Source: Oscillospiraceae bacterium (lineage in GTDB: Bacteria > Bacillota > Clostridia > Christensenellales > QALW01). Taken from it: a stretch of 64,000 nt of DNA. Below the pieces are notes generated by a model. That model worked only from the letters and a program-made list of their open reading frames with translations. It searched no databases and was not told where the DNA came from. The translations under genes were made by a program, and so were the position numbers. The stretch spans positions 2,210,061 to 2,274,060 of the forward strand of contig CP091722.1 of NCBI GenBank assembly GCA_022009755.1. Direction: 5' to 3'. Shown here piece after piece: positions 17,874-25,443 of this stretch. Positions within the stretch are counted from its first letter, which is position 1. Each line of letters begins with the position of its first letter.

Positions 17874-17902
17874 TTGCTAAAGAGCAATAAAAATGATAAA
17901 AT
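17874..17902 (+). promoter_or_regulatory. Promoter of the FmdB-type gene
   Basis: TTGCTA (17874-17879), a 17-base spacer and TAAAAT (17897-17902), 44 bases before the start codon. Before it (17799-17848) lies a GC-rich hairpin-forming stretch with no T run. Confidence 0.6.
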
Positions 17903-17945
17903 ATCGTGGAATTCTTTGATGATACTTATGGTTTCGGAGGTAAAA

Positions 17946-18152
17946 ATGCCGATTCTTGATTTCAAATGCAGCCGCTGCGGCTGTATTTTTGAAGAGCTTA
18001 TAAGATCCGCTTCCGCCGACCTTGCCAAGGTGCGCTGCCCGGAGTGCGGCGCGGAAAAGCCCGAAAGGGTGTATCAGGGCAAGTGCTTAAACGCGGGGCA
18101 TGCATCGGGCTGCACGCATAACTGCGCCACATGCCCGGGCTGCGGCAAGTGA
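17946..18152 (+). CDS. FmdB-type zinc-ribbon protein
   Basis: A 68-residue protein with the FmdB/CxxC zinc-ribbon layout: MPILDFKCSRCGCIFEEL, then VRCPECGAEKPERVYQG. A Cys/His-rich tail follows (GCTHNCATCPGCGK) that could bind a further metal. The start at 17946 is set by TTTCGGAGGTAAAA; a longer frame upstream begins inside the promoter. FmdB-family ribbons are widespread and mostly uncharacterised; a regulatory or metal-handling role is possible. It is followed after about 100 bases by murA on the same strand. Confidence 0.85.
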   Translation: MPILDFKCSRCGCIFEELIRSASADLAKVRCPECGAEKPERVYQGKCLNAGHASGCTHNCATCPGCGK

Positions 18153-18255
18153 AAGAGAGCTGTGCAGCCGCTCCGCAATGCGGCCTTGGGCGTTGCTTTC
18201 GGGGCGTATATTAAGGTGCAGATGTTAAAAATTTCTCATTCGTCGGGGGTTGTTG

Positions 18256-19502
18256 ATGGAAAGGCTGATAATAAACGGCGGGCGCAGGCTGCGCGGTGAA
18301 ATATCCGTAAGCGGTGCAAAAAATGCCGGGCTGCCGGTAATGGCGGCGGCGGCGCTGTGCGACGATGTATGCATAATAGATAATCTTCCCTATGTAAAGG
18401 ATATAATCATAATGGCGCAGCTGCTTCGGGCAATGGGAGCAGAGGTGGAGTTTTCGCCTGCCGGACGGGCGGTGATAGACCCACGCGGCATAAGAAATGT
18501 GATACCGCCGGAGGATATGGTGGCAAAGATGCGGGCCTCCACCTATCTTATGGGCATATTGCTTGGGCGCTTTAATGAGGCCTGTGTTCCTCCGCCCGGG
18601 GGATGCTCTATCGGCGCACGCCCGATAGACCAGCATCTGCGCGGCTTTGAAGCGCTTGGGGCAAAGGTGAGCGAGGGGGAATACCTTACCCTTAAGGCGG
18701 ATAAGCTGGTGGGGAGCGATGTGTACCTTGAGGCCAGCGTGGGCGCTACAATAAACATCATTCTTGCAGCCGCCAAGGCGGAGGGAGTGACGGTTATTCA
18801 CGGCTGCGCCAAGGAGCCGCATGTAGTGGATGTGGCGAACTTTCTGAACAACATGGGGGCAAGCATACGCGGAGCCGGAACGGACACCATAAGAATACGC
18901 GGGGTTAAAAATCTGCGCTCCACAAGCTATACCATAATTCCCGACCAGATAGAAACCGGTACATGGATGATCATTGCAGCGGCGACAAAGGGCGATGTGG
19001 TGATAAAAAACTGCATACCCACCCATATGGAGGTGGTGTCGGATAAGCTGCGCAAGGCGGGAGCCGAGGTAATAGAGGGCGACGATTATCTGCGGGTAAG
19101 CTGCGACGGTGAGCTTACGGCAACAAACATACGAACAATGGTTTATCCCGGCTTTCCCACCGATCTTCAACAGCCCATGAGCGCCATGCTTACGGTGGCA
19201 CGCGGGCGCAGCGTTATAACCGAAACAATATACGAGCAGCGCTACCGTCATCTTGAGGAGATGCGCCGCATGGGAGCAAAGGTGCAGGTGGAGGACCGCG
19301 TGGCCTTTATAGACGGCGTGGATAAGCTTTACGGACGCACGGTGGAGGCAAGCGACCTCCGCGCGGGAGCGGCGCTGATAGTAGCGGGGCTTATTGCCGA
19401 GGGAACCACCACAATAGGCGGGGTAAATATATCGACAGAGGCTATGAGCGCATAGAGGATAAGCTTATCGGCATAGGCGCCGATGTGCGCAGAGAGCTGT
19501 GA
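18256..19502 (+). CDS. murA: UDP-N-acetylglucosamine 1-carboxyvinyltransferase, C-terminal frameshift
   Basis: First committed enzyme of peptidoglycan precursor synthesis: enolpyruvyl transfer from PEP to UDP-GlcNAc, in the cytoplasm. Visible features are the substrate Lys in SGAKNAG near residue 21, the catalytic Cys of PPGGCSIGARPIDQH near residue 117, IIPDQIETGTW, the catalytic Asp in YPGFPTDLQQP and RYRHLEEMRRMGA. The frame ends early after GGV, but a shift at AAA 19425-19427 (A4 expected) restores the conserved tail YIDRGYERIEDKL to a stop at 19502, giving about 416 residues. I chose the ATG at 18256 over two preceding TTG codons. A strong terminator follows. The gene is essential, so the shift is probably a sequence error; a second murA elsewhere is also common in Firmicutes. 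Confidence 0.93.
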
Positions 19503-19533
19503 TTTTTAATATAATGTATTGATTTTCGAATTC

Positions 19534-19569
19534 AAAAACGGAAGGCCGACGGACGGTCTTCCGTTTTTT
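19534..19569 (+). terminator. Terminator after murA
   Basis: AAAACGGAAG (19535-19544) pairs with CTTCCGTTTT (19558-19567) and ends in T6. Confidence 0.88.
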
Positions 19570-19661
19570 GATGCGTTTTTTGCCGTTAACTATGTAAAAC
19601 GCGCAGACAGGACAAATGCGGCATTGCGCCGTGTGCATGTTTACGGGCGCCGAAGAAAGGA

Positions 19662-20981
19662 TCAGCGCACGGGGGTGATATAGCTGGTTTTGGGAAGGTA
19701 GAGGCCGCGGCTGAGATCCACGCCGAAAAAGGTTATGCTGTCCTTTCCGATGCCGGCAATATAGGCCTCGCTGCCGTTTTCGGCGGTGGTATTGCCCTGA
19801 GAATCGTAGCTTATGGACCCGGAGGAGGTGTAGGAGCGGGGCTGGGATATTGAGCTGTTGTGGATCATCCGTGCGCAGCCCGGTTCATCGGTGAAATTAA
19901 GACCCTCGCCAAAGCCCAGATGAGTGTGGCCCGTGAGCACTATAAGCTCGGGATGGGAGGAGAGCAGATTCCTGAAGCGGGTATTCTGCGGGAATTCCTC
20001 ACCGAAAAGCATGGGCTGGGAATAGGCGCCGTTTACACGGTCGCCGGGGCCGAAATTGCGCATTACGGCGTGCTGAACCACGAATATGTTGGCCTTGCCG
20101 GCATAGCGGTTTACAAGCTCCTCCAGCCAGTCCATCTGGGCGGCGGAGAAGTTATCCTGCTTGCTTGTGGCGGCAATTTCGGTTATTTCGCTTGCCATCA
20201 TGATAAAGAGATTGTCCCGCCCGGCATCCTTTCGCAGGACATAATAATAGGGCTCACTGCCGCTGCGGATGCCGTCGGAGGTTACCTTAAGGAAGCCCTC
20301 GGGATTGGGAATGTCATGGTTGCCCATGGCCTCAAGAATATCGGCGTTGGTGTATCCGGCGCGGGTGATGCAGGTTTCATATTTTTTATACTCGGCAGCG
20401 CTGCCGTTTTGGCCGATATCGCCGGAGGAAACAACAAAGGGAATGTTGTTCCGGCGGAACCATTTAAGGGCGTTTGTCCATTTTTTCATAGCGCCAAGGT
20501 GGGTGTAGTTGAGATGAATATCGGATACGGAGGCAAAGGAAACATCGGGAGCGGAGAGAAGCTTGTAATCGGGCAAAGGAAGCAGCTCGCGCGAGCCGTT
20601 TCGGTCTTCCAGCAGCAGGGCGGAGGCACCGTAGGGAATTGCCGCGCTGCTGCCGAAGCTGAAGGAGGGCGTGGAAGCGCTTAATACCGCTATGCTGTCC
20701 CACTGCTCAAGCGGGGCGCTGCCGTCGCTCCAGTACAGCGTATAGCCGCCCTGGGGAGCGTTCTGCGGCTGAGTAAGGCGTATTGTGCCGCAGGCATAGC
20801 CGGCAGTGCGTGCGTTATCGCCCTCAAAGGAATATTCCGCAAGAGGCGTTTGGGCGGTGGCGCAGACTGAGGCTTCGGGCTGAGGGGAGGCGGCCGGGGC
20901 GCAGGCGCAAAGGAGGAGTAATACGGCGGCCGTTATAATGACGGCGGCGGAGCGCAGAGAAAAAAGGCTTGTTTTGTTCAT
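19662..20981 (-). CDS. Calcineurin-like metallophosphoesterase lipoprotein
   Basis: A 439-residue exported lipoprotein: a hydrophobic signal ending LLLLCACAP, then a Ser/Pro-rich region. An N-terminal beta-type domain of about 110 residues is followed by a metallophosphoesterase domain. All metal motifs are present: DIHLNY (about 162), SSGDIGQNG, AMGNHDIPNP (about 225), VVQHAVM and LTGHTHLGFG (about 355). The substrate is unknown; extracellular nucleotide or phosphate-ester cleavage is typical. AAGGAGTACCG precedes the ATG. It is transcribed away from the large lipoprotein gene at 21402, with 420 bases between. Confidence 0.88.
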   Translation of the reverse strand: MNKTSLFSLRSAAVIITAAVLLLLCACAPAASPQPEASVCATAQTPLAEYSFEGDNARTAGYACGTIRLTQPQNAPQGGYTLYWSDGSAPLEQWDSIAVLSASTPSFSFGSSAAIPYGASALLLEDRNGSRELLPLPDYKLLSAPDVSFASVSDIHLNYTHLGAMKKWTNALKWFRRNNIPFVVSSGDIGQNGSAAEYKKYETCITRAGYTNADILEAMGNHDIPNPEGFLKVTSDGIRSGSEPYYYVLRKDAGRDNLFIMMASEITEIAATSKQDNFSAAQMDWLEELVNRYAGKANIFVVQHAVMRNFGPGDRVNGAYSQPMLFGEEFPQNTRFRNLLSSHPELIVLTGHTHLGFGEGLNFTDEPGCARMIHNSSISQPRSYTSSGSISYDSQGNTTAENGSEAYIAGIGKDSITFFGVDLSRGLYLPKTSYITPVR

Positions 20982-21291
20982 AACGGTACTCCTTAAATAT
21001 TTATATTATTATATTATTCAAAGATGTCATGACGATTTAGAGCAGCGCATGCTTTTGCAGCGGCACATGCGGCGCAAAAAAACCGAAGGATGCGGTTTTT
21101 TTGACATATAATAATATTGCAGACGGGTTGGTTTTGCTTTTTCGTGTCATCTGTTACAGTGTAGCATGAAGGAGCGCTGTATTCAAGATAAAACCGAAGT
21201 TTTCATATATTTTCATTAAAACGGGCGGAAATAGGGCGGATAAGTAAAATTATGGGGCTATTATCGTGCGGTTTTTGGTTTGTTTTGTGCA
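20982..21291. other. Intergenic region between divergent lipoprotein genes
   Basis: It contains AT-rich promoter-like sequence on both strands. TTGAAT with several TATAAT-like steps lies just before the minus-strand gene, and a TTGACATATAAT overlap lies near 21098. The short hairpin at 21079-21101 (AACCG...CGGTT) is weak. No coding frame is credible. Confidence 0.4.
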
Positions 21292-21320
21292 TTGAAGCGC
21301 AAGAGAGTATGATATATAAT
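21292..21320 (+). promoter_or_regulatory. Promoter of the large lipoprotein gene
   Basis: TTGAAG (21292-21297), a 17-base spacer and TATAAT (21315-21320), about 80 bases before the chosen start. Confidence 0.65.
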
Positions 21321-21401
21321 AAAAAAGAGAAAGTGTATTGCAGGTCTGCAATACGGGAAATACGGAAGGAGGATTCCGCAGGGATTGCGGAAAACGGGAA
21401 A

Positions 21402-24008
21402 ATGAAATTTACCAAACAGACGGCACTTGCATGCGCCTGCGCCTGCGCGGCGCTGCTGTGCGCCTGTGCACCGAGCGGGACGCAGCCGACTGCGACACCG
21501 CAAGCGACACAGGATACGGCGGGGCTTACGCAATCGCAGCTGCGCCAAAAGGGCACGGACTACACATATTTTTGGTGGGATTACGGCATTGCAAACACAA
21601 AACGCAACGCCTATGTGCAGACCGGCAATTACGGCTTTATGCTGGATGCGCGTACGGCAAAATTCAAGACGCTGGGAGGATTGAGCGGTATAAGCCGCAC
21701 CGAGGCTGCTTCGGGCACGAATGACGCGGTGGACGCGCTGCCGGCGGTGAAGGACATGAGCTACGGCATAAAATACGACGGCAAGGAGGATGTTGTCGGT
21801 TCGGCATCGTATGTGCACAACGACAGGTTTCCCATGTCCGGCGCATGGCAGGAGGGAGCAGGCAAGACAAACGCGGTGCGTATAATAAGCAGCGGAACAT
21901 ATATTCAGCGCTTTGACGTTATGCAGCTGCTTTACAATGAAACGGAGGATATTACCGCAAGGGCGGAGTTTTCCTGCGTATCGGATTATTTGACGCTGAC
22001 CTATGACGCCAAGAATACGGCATCGCGCAAGCGGGATGTGGAGCTAAGCTTCAGCCTGGAGCTGGACGAAGCCTATTCGACAGTAGCGTATTCCGATGAA
22101 CGCTCGGTGGTGCTCAGGCGGCAGGACGGACAGAGCGTAGGCTTTGTGCTGCCGGCGGGAAACACGGGCAGCCTGAAGTTTGAAGGCAGCAGAATAACGG
22201 CGACGGCGGCTGTGACCGTAGGCATGAAGGACTGGACGGGCTTTTCGCTTGTGATAATACCGGGCAAGGAGCTTGGAGAAAATTGCGTTAAGGACTATTA
22301 TGCCTCGGAGCAGGTGAAAATAGAGGCGGAAAACACGGAGCCTACCCGCAGTGACGTGACTCCGGAGCGCAATGCGCTGAATTCCGCTTATGAGATACTT
22401 ATGCCGTCCTCGGCGAAGTACACGGATTATTCGGTGGCGGAAAACCGCACGGCCTACGAGCGTACGCCTTTTACGGTGTCCAACCCCACGGACAGGGACA
22501 CACGGGTGACGCTGTGCTTCAAGAAGCGGCTGATATATCCGTATGCCAACTACGGACTGTGGGGTATGAGCCCGATGCTGGTGGACCCCAAGACAAACGA
22601 GCCCACGGGCATAGCGGTGCAGTATTCCAGAAACCCGCATAATTATACTTCGTACAATGACATACTTTACGGTTCGTGCTGGGTGAACTGCTATGTTTAT
22701 CTGGATGTACCGGCGGGGGGCAGCGTAAGCTATGATTTTGTATGCGCATTCTCCTGCTGGGGAGAGACCTATGCCTCCAGCATTGCACAGATGTGCCTGG
22801 TGGGCTGGGGCGGAAACCAGTGGTGGCTGTCGGCCTCGATAGGATCTTCTACGGGCTACGGAGAAACTTTCGGCTTTGACCCCGAACGCGGATGCGGACG
22901 CAGCCTGATCGACGATACACACCCGCTGTTCTCAAGGGCGGGCGGAGGTCCGGGAGGGGGCGATTGGCTGGCTCTGTTCCAAAATGGGTCGTACAGAAAC
23001 ATCACAAGGCAGAAGATCACTATAAAAACGGTGGGGCCGAATGTAAGCAGCATGACGATAGGCGGTTATTTCGATAACAAGAAGGCCTATGCAGAGATGA
23101 CCGTTACGGTTTGCCGCAGCAATGATTACGCAAAGATGATAAATTCCTTCAGATATGAATTTCTGGATGATGTAAGCTTCAACCGGGTGGCGCTGTACCA
23201 GCTGGGCGCAGACAATTATAACGGGATACGCTTTGCACAGGTTGCATATGGCGATGCGGACGGAGTGAAGGAGATTCTGGAGGTGCCGGCGGAGGGTACG
23301 AAATCGGCCTACGTAAAACAGTATGTTGAAATGCCGGGAAAGGATGTATGGGTGGCGCAGTACGGCAGCCCCGATACAAGCTGCAATGCCGATAAGGGTA
23401 TGGCGGTACGCGAATACAGCGCGGAGATAAACGGCAAAGTTTACAGCACGCCTACGCTGTCGTTTTACATAACAAATAATTACTGCACAAATCTTGCGGC
23501 AGAGCTGTCCTTGCCTAAGGAGATTGCGGATACGGGGATAATTGAGAAGGGAAGCAAGATTTCCGGCACGGTGGAATATCTGGTGGTGCCGCGGAACAAG
23601 TCGGATTATACCGGCACATCGGAGTATATAAAATCGCTGCCTGCGGAAGTGTTCAGCTCTGCGGAGATCATAAGACGATATGCCGTGGACGGCGCTGTTG
23701 AGGTGACGGCGGCCGTGGGAAGCGTGGAGCAGAGCTATCCGGCAACGGTGAAAACGGAAAACGGCACGGCGGAGGTTACAATAAAGGGCGGTATAGGCTA
23801 TACGCCCATTACCTTCAGGGGGCTGGATTCGTACAGCGGCTATCGCCTGTATAAGGTGGAGGACGGAAAGGAAACCATGGTGGACCAGTCGGTGCGCGGC
23901 AACGATTATTGGCAGGTTTACAGGGATCCGGATACCGGGCTTTACGACATTTCCTTTAATGTTTATCAAATAAAGGATAGCGGCACATACCGTTTGAAAA
24001 AGGCGTAA
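21402..24008 (+). CDS. Large secreted lipoprotein of unknown function
   Basis: An 868-residue product with a Cys/Ala-rich signal and lipobox ALLCAC, a Thr/Gln/Pro linker, then a long globular region. I recognise no catalytic family. Visible features are many Trp/Tyr/Gly-rich beta-type stretches (TYFWWDYGIANTKRNAY, GLWGMSPMLVDPKT, WGGNQWWLSASIG, a Gly-rich RAGGGPGGGDWLALFQNG) and a C-terminal small beta domain ending in YQIKDSGTYRLKK. The aromatic-rich architecture would suit a carbohydrate-active or carbohydrate-binding surface protein, but this is inference. The ATG at 21402 was chosen because the signal peptide begins there; GAAGGAGG lies about 30 bases upstream, so the start is not certain. 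A hairpin terminator follows at 24042. Confidence 0.8.
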   Translation: MKFTKQTALACACACAALLCACAPSGTQPTATPQATQDTAGLTQSQLRQKGTDYTYFWWDYGIANTKRNAYVQTGNYGFMLDARTAKFKTLGGLSGISRTEAASGTNDAVDALPAVKDMSYGIKYDGKEDVVGSASYVHNDRFPMSGAWQEGAGKTNAVRIISSGTYIQRFDVMQLLYNETEDITARAEFSCVSDYLTLTYDAKNTASRKRDVELSFSLELDEAYSTVAYSDERSVVLRRQDGQSVGFVLPAGNTGSLKFEGSRITATAAVTVGMKDWTGFSLVIIPGKELGENCVKDYYASEQVKIEAENTEPTRSDVTPERNALNSAYEILMPSSAKYTDYSVAENRTAYERTPFTVSNPTDRDTRVTLCFKKRLIYPYANYGLWGMSPMLVDPKTNEPTGIAVQYSRNPHNYTSYNDILYGSCWVNCYVYLDVPAGGSVSYDFVCAFSCWGETYASSIAQMCLVGWGGNQWWLSASIGSSTGYGETFGFDPERGCGRSLIDDTHPLFSRAGGGPGGGDWLALFQNGSYRNITRQKITIKTVGPNVSSMTIGGYFDNKKAYAEMTVTVCRSNDYAKMINSFRYEFLDDVSFNRVALYQLGADNYNGIRFAQVAYGDADGVKEILEVPAEGTKSAYVKQYVEMPGKDVWVAQYGSPDTSCNADKGMAVREYSAEINGKVYSTPTLSFYITNNYCTNLAAELSLPKEIADTGIIEKGSKISGTVEYLVVPRNKSDYTGTSEYIKSLPAEVFSSAEIIRRYAVDGAVEVTAAVGSVEQSYPATVKTENGTAEVTIKGGIGYTPITFRGLDSYSGYRLYKVEDGKETMVDQSVRGNDYWQVYRDPDTGLYDISFNVYQIKDSGTYRLKKA

Positions 24009-24342
24009 TAGCAAAAAATACGGACAAAAAATGTATAAAGAGGCGGCGCTCGGGGCTGTAATGGCTTTGGGCGCCGCCTTTTTGTACGGCAAAAGCCATG
24101 AAGCTTTTTCAGGTGATGTCGGAAAAGGGAGAAATGCTGCCGTTTGCGGACGGTTTTGCAGGAAAAATAAATTTTTATATATAAAAATGCGTATATTGCC
24201 CGTTAGTAATGCGCATAATGATAGTGTCGCCGGAGAGCTTTATAAAAGTGACGCTGTGCGCAGGAAAAACAAAATACAAAAATTTCCGCGGATAGGCGGA
24301 GAAAATACGGTGATACTAACGGTGCAAGGGAGGTGAAACAGG
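24009..24342. other. Intergenic region before the SASP genes
   Basis: It holds the terminator at 24042-24083. A possible sporulation-type promoter follows: TGCGTA (24188-24193) and CATAATG (24214-24220) resemble forespore sigma-G elements, with a spacer of 20, slightly long. Because SASP genes are normally sigma-G dependent, this is worth noting. No coding frame is credible. Confidence 0.4.
24042..24083 (+). terminator. Terminator after large lipoprotein gene
   Basis: GGCGGCGC (24042-24049) pairs with GCGCCGCC (24071-24078) and is followed by T5. Confidence 0.85.
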
Positions 24343-24531
24343 ATGGCAAAGAAGATAGCGGTGCCTGAGGCGAAGCAGGCTATGGAAAACATGAAGTATG
24401 AGGTGGCAAATTCGCTTAATGTAAACCTTAAGAAGGGCTATAACGGAGATCTTACCGCGCGTGAAAACGGAAGCGTAGGCGGCGAGATGGTTAAGCGCAT
24501 GATACAGCAGTATCAGAACAGCCACAAATAA
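24343..24531 (+). CDS. Alpha/beta-type small acid-soluble spore protein
   Basis: A 62-residue DNA-coating spore protein. It has both conserved blocks of the family: an N-terminal helix PEAKQAMENMKYEVANSL and the C-terminal RENGSVGGEMVKRMIQQ. These proteins saturate forespore DNA, protecting it from UV and chemicals, and are degraded at germination. GGGAGGTGAAACAGG precedes the start. It is followed 54 bases later by a second copy. The presence of the pair is the clearest sign that the organism forms spores. Confidence 0.96.
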   Translation: MAKKIAVPEAKQAMENMKYEVANSLNVNLKKGYNGDLTARENGSVGGEMVKRMIQQYQNSHK

Positions 24532-24585
24532 GACTGTACGGATATAAAGAATATATCGGATAAACTGATAAGGAGATGAAAAGTA

Positions 24586-24774
24586 ATGAACGGTAAGCTG
24601 GTAGTACCCGAGGCCAAGCAGGCCATGGAGAACCTGAAGAACGAGGTTGCTCAGAGCGTCGGCGTGACCCTGAAGCAGGGCTATAACGGAGAGCTTACTT
24701 CCCGTCAGGCCGGAAGCATCGGCGGCGAGATGGTTAAGCGCATGATTCAGGATTACGAGAACGGCAGAAAGTAA
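24586..24774 (+). CDS. Alpha/beta-type small acid-soluble spore protein, second copy
   Basis: A 62-residue paralogue of the preceding gene, with the same length and the same blocks (PEAKQAMENLKNEV and RQAGSIGGEMVKRMIQD), so it arose by tandem duplication. AAGGAGATGAAAAGTA precedes the ATG. It probably shares the upstream promoter, and transcription ends at the hairpin at 24801-24830. Confidence 0.96.
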   Translation: MNGKLVVPEAKQAMENLKNEVAQSVGVTLKQGYNGELTSRQAGSIGGEMVKRMIQDYENGRK

Positions 24775-24800
24775 TCGTAATAAAATAAACACAAAACAGG

Positions 24801-24830
24801 CGGCTTTGTCTATACGGCAAAGCCGTTTTC
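24801..24830 (+). terminator. Terminator after SASP pair
   Basis: CGGCTTTG (24801-24808) pairs with CAAAGCCG (24818-24825), followed by TTTTCGTTT. Confidence 0.88.
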
Positions 24831-24979
24831 GTTTCAAAAGGAATATATGCATAAGTGCGGCAAGATGCATATGTTTGCGGCATCCAATTATCGGCAGGAA
24901 AATGCAGGGGATTAAGCATATAAACACCATTAAAATGCGGAATAAAAACGAAAAAATGCAGGATTGGATGCAGGAAGTT

Positions 24980-25100
24980 TTTCACACGGGGAGTAATTCA
25001 CAACTGTGGATAACCTTGTGGATTTCGGTGAATAAACCGGAGAAGTCCGAAGCTTCGTGAAACGAAATTGTGGATAACTTTGAGGGTTAATTCACACTTT
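24980..25100. other. Cluster of DnaA-box-like sites
   Basis: Two perfect TGTGGATAA boxes (25005-25013 and 25069-25077; complement TTATCCACA) and one TGTGGATTT (25017-25025) lie within 75 bases, with several TTCACA half-like motifs around them (24981, 24997, 25090). An AT-rich stretch follows to about 25340. DnaA, replication-control or titration sites look like this. No dnaA or dnaN gene is near, so a chromosomal origin is unlikely here. Confidence 0.5.
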
Positions 25101-25443
25101 GCACATATATTGATAAAAAGCGCGGTATTTCGGGTTATATGCAGCGGCGAGCATATTATTTTTTTATCAACAGGAATATATGAACAGCCATTCATATTGC
25201 AAGAGGGAAGAAGGCGGGGCTGCAAAAAGGGAGAAAGGAGCGGAAAAAAATCGCGGGCTGCGGACAAGAAAGGGGGAAAAAAATAAAGAATTGATTGTAA
25301 ATTTATAAAAAGCAGAGGGCACAACGGGTGGACAAGCGGGAGGGTTTATTGTAAAATATAAATATATGTTTCGCCGTAAAAACGGATCGGTGAAAAAATG
25401 CGGGTCAAGGCCGTGCGGCACTGCGCAGTGCTCGGAGGTACAA
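25101..25443. other. AT-rich non-coding region before the penicillin-binding protein gene
   Basis: Purine-rich on the plus strand (many GAAAAAA and GGGAAA units) with AT-rich ends. A TTGTAAAATATAAATATA stretch near 25350 may hold the promoter of the next gene. I see no gene, hairpin terminator or riboswitch. Confidence 0.4.

Noticed and set aside
24980..25340. Chromosomal replication origin
   Set aside because: DnaA-box-like sites are present, but dnaA, dnaN, rpmH and parAB are all absent nearby, so I keep only a DnaA-site cluster.
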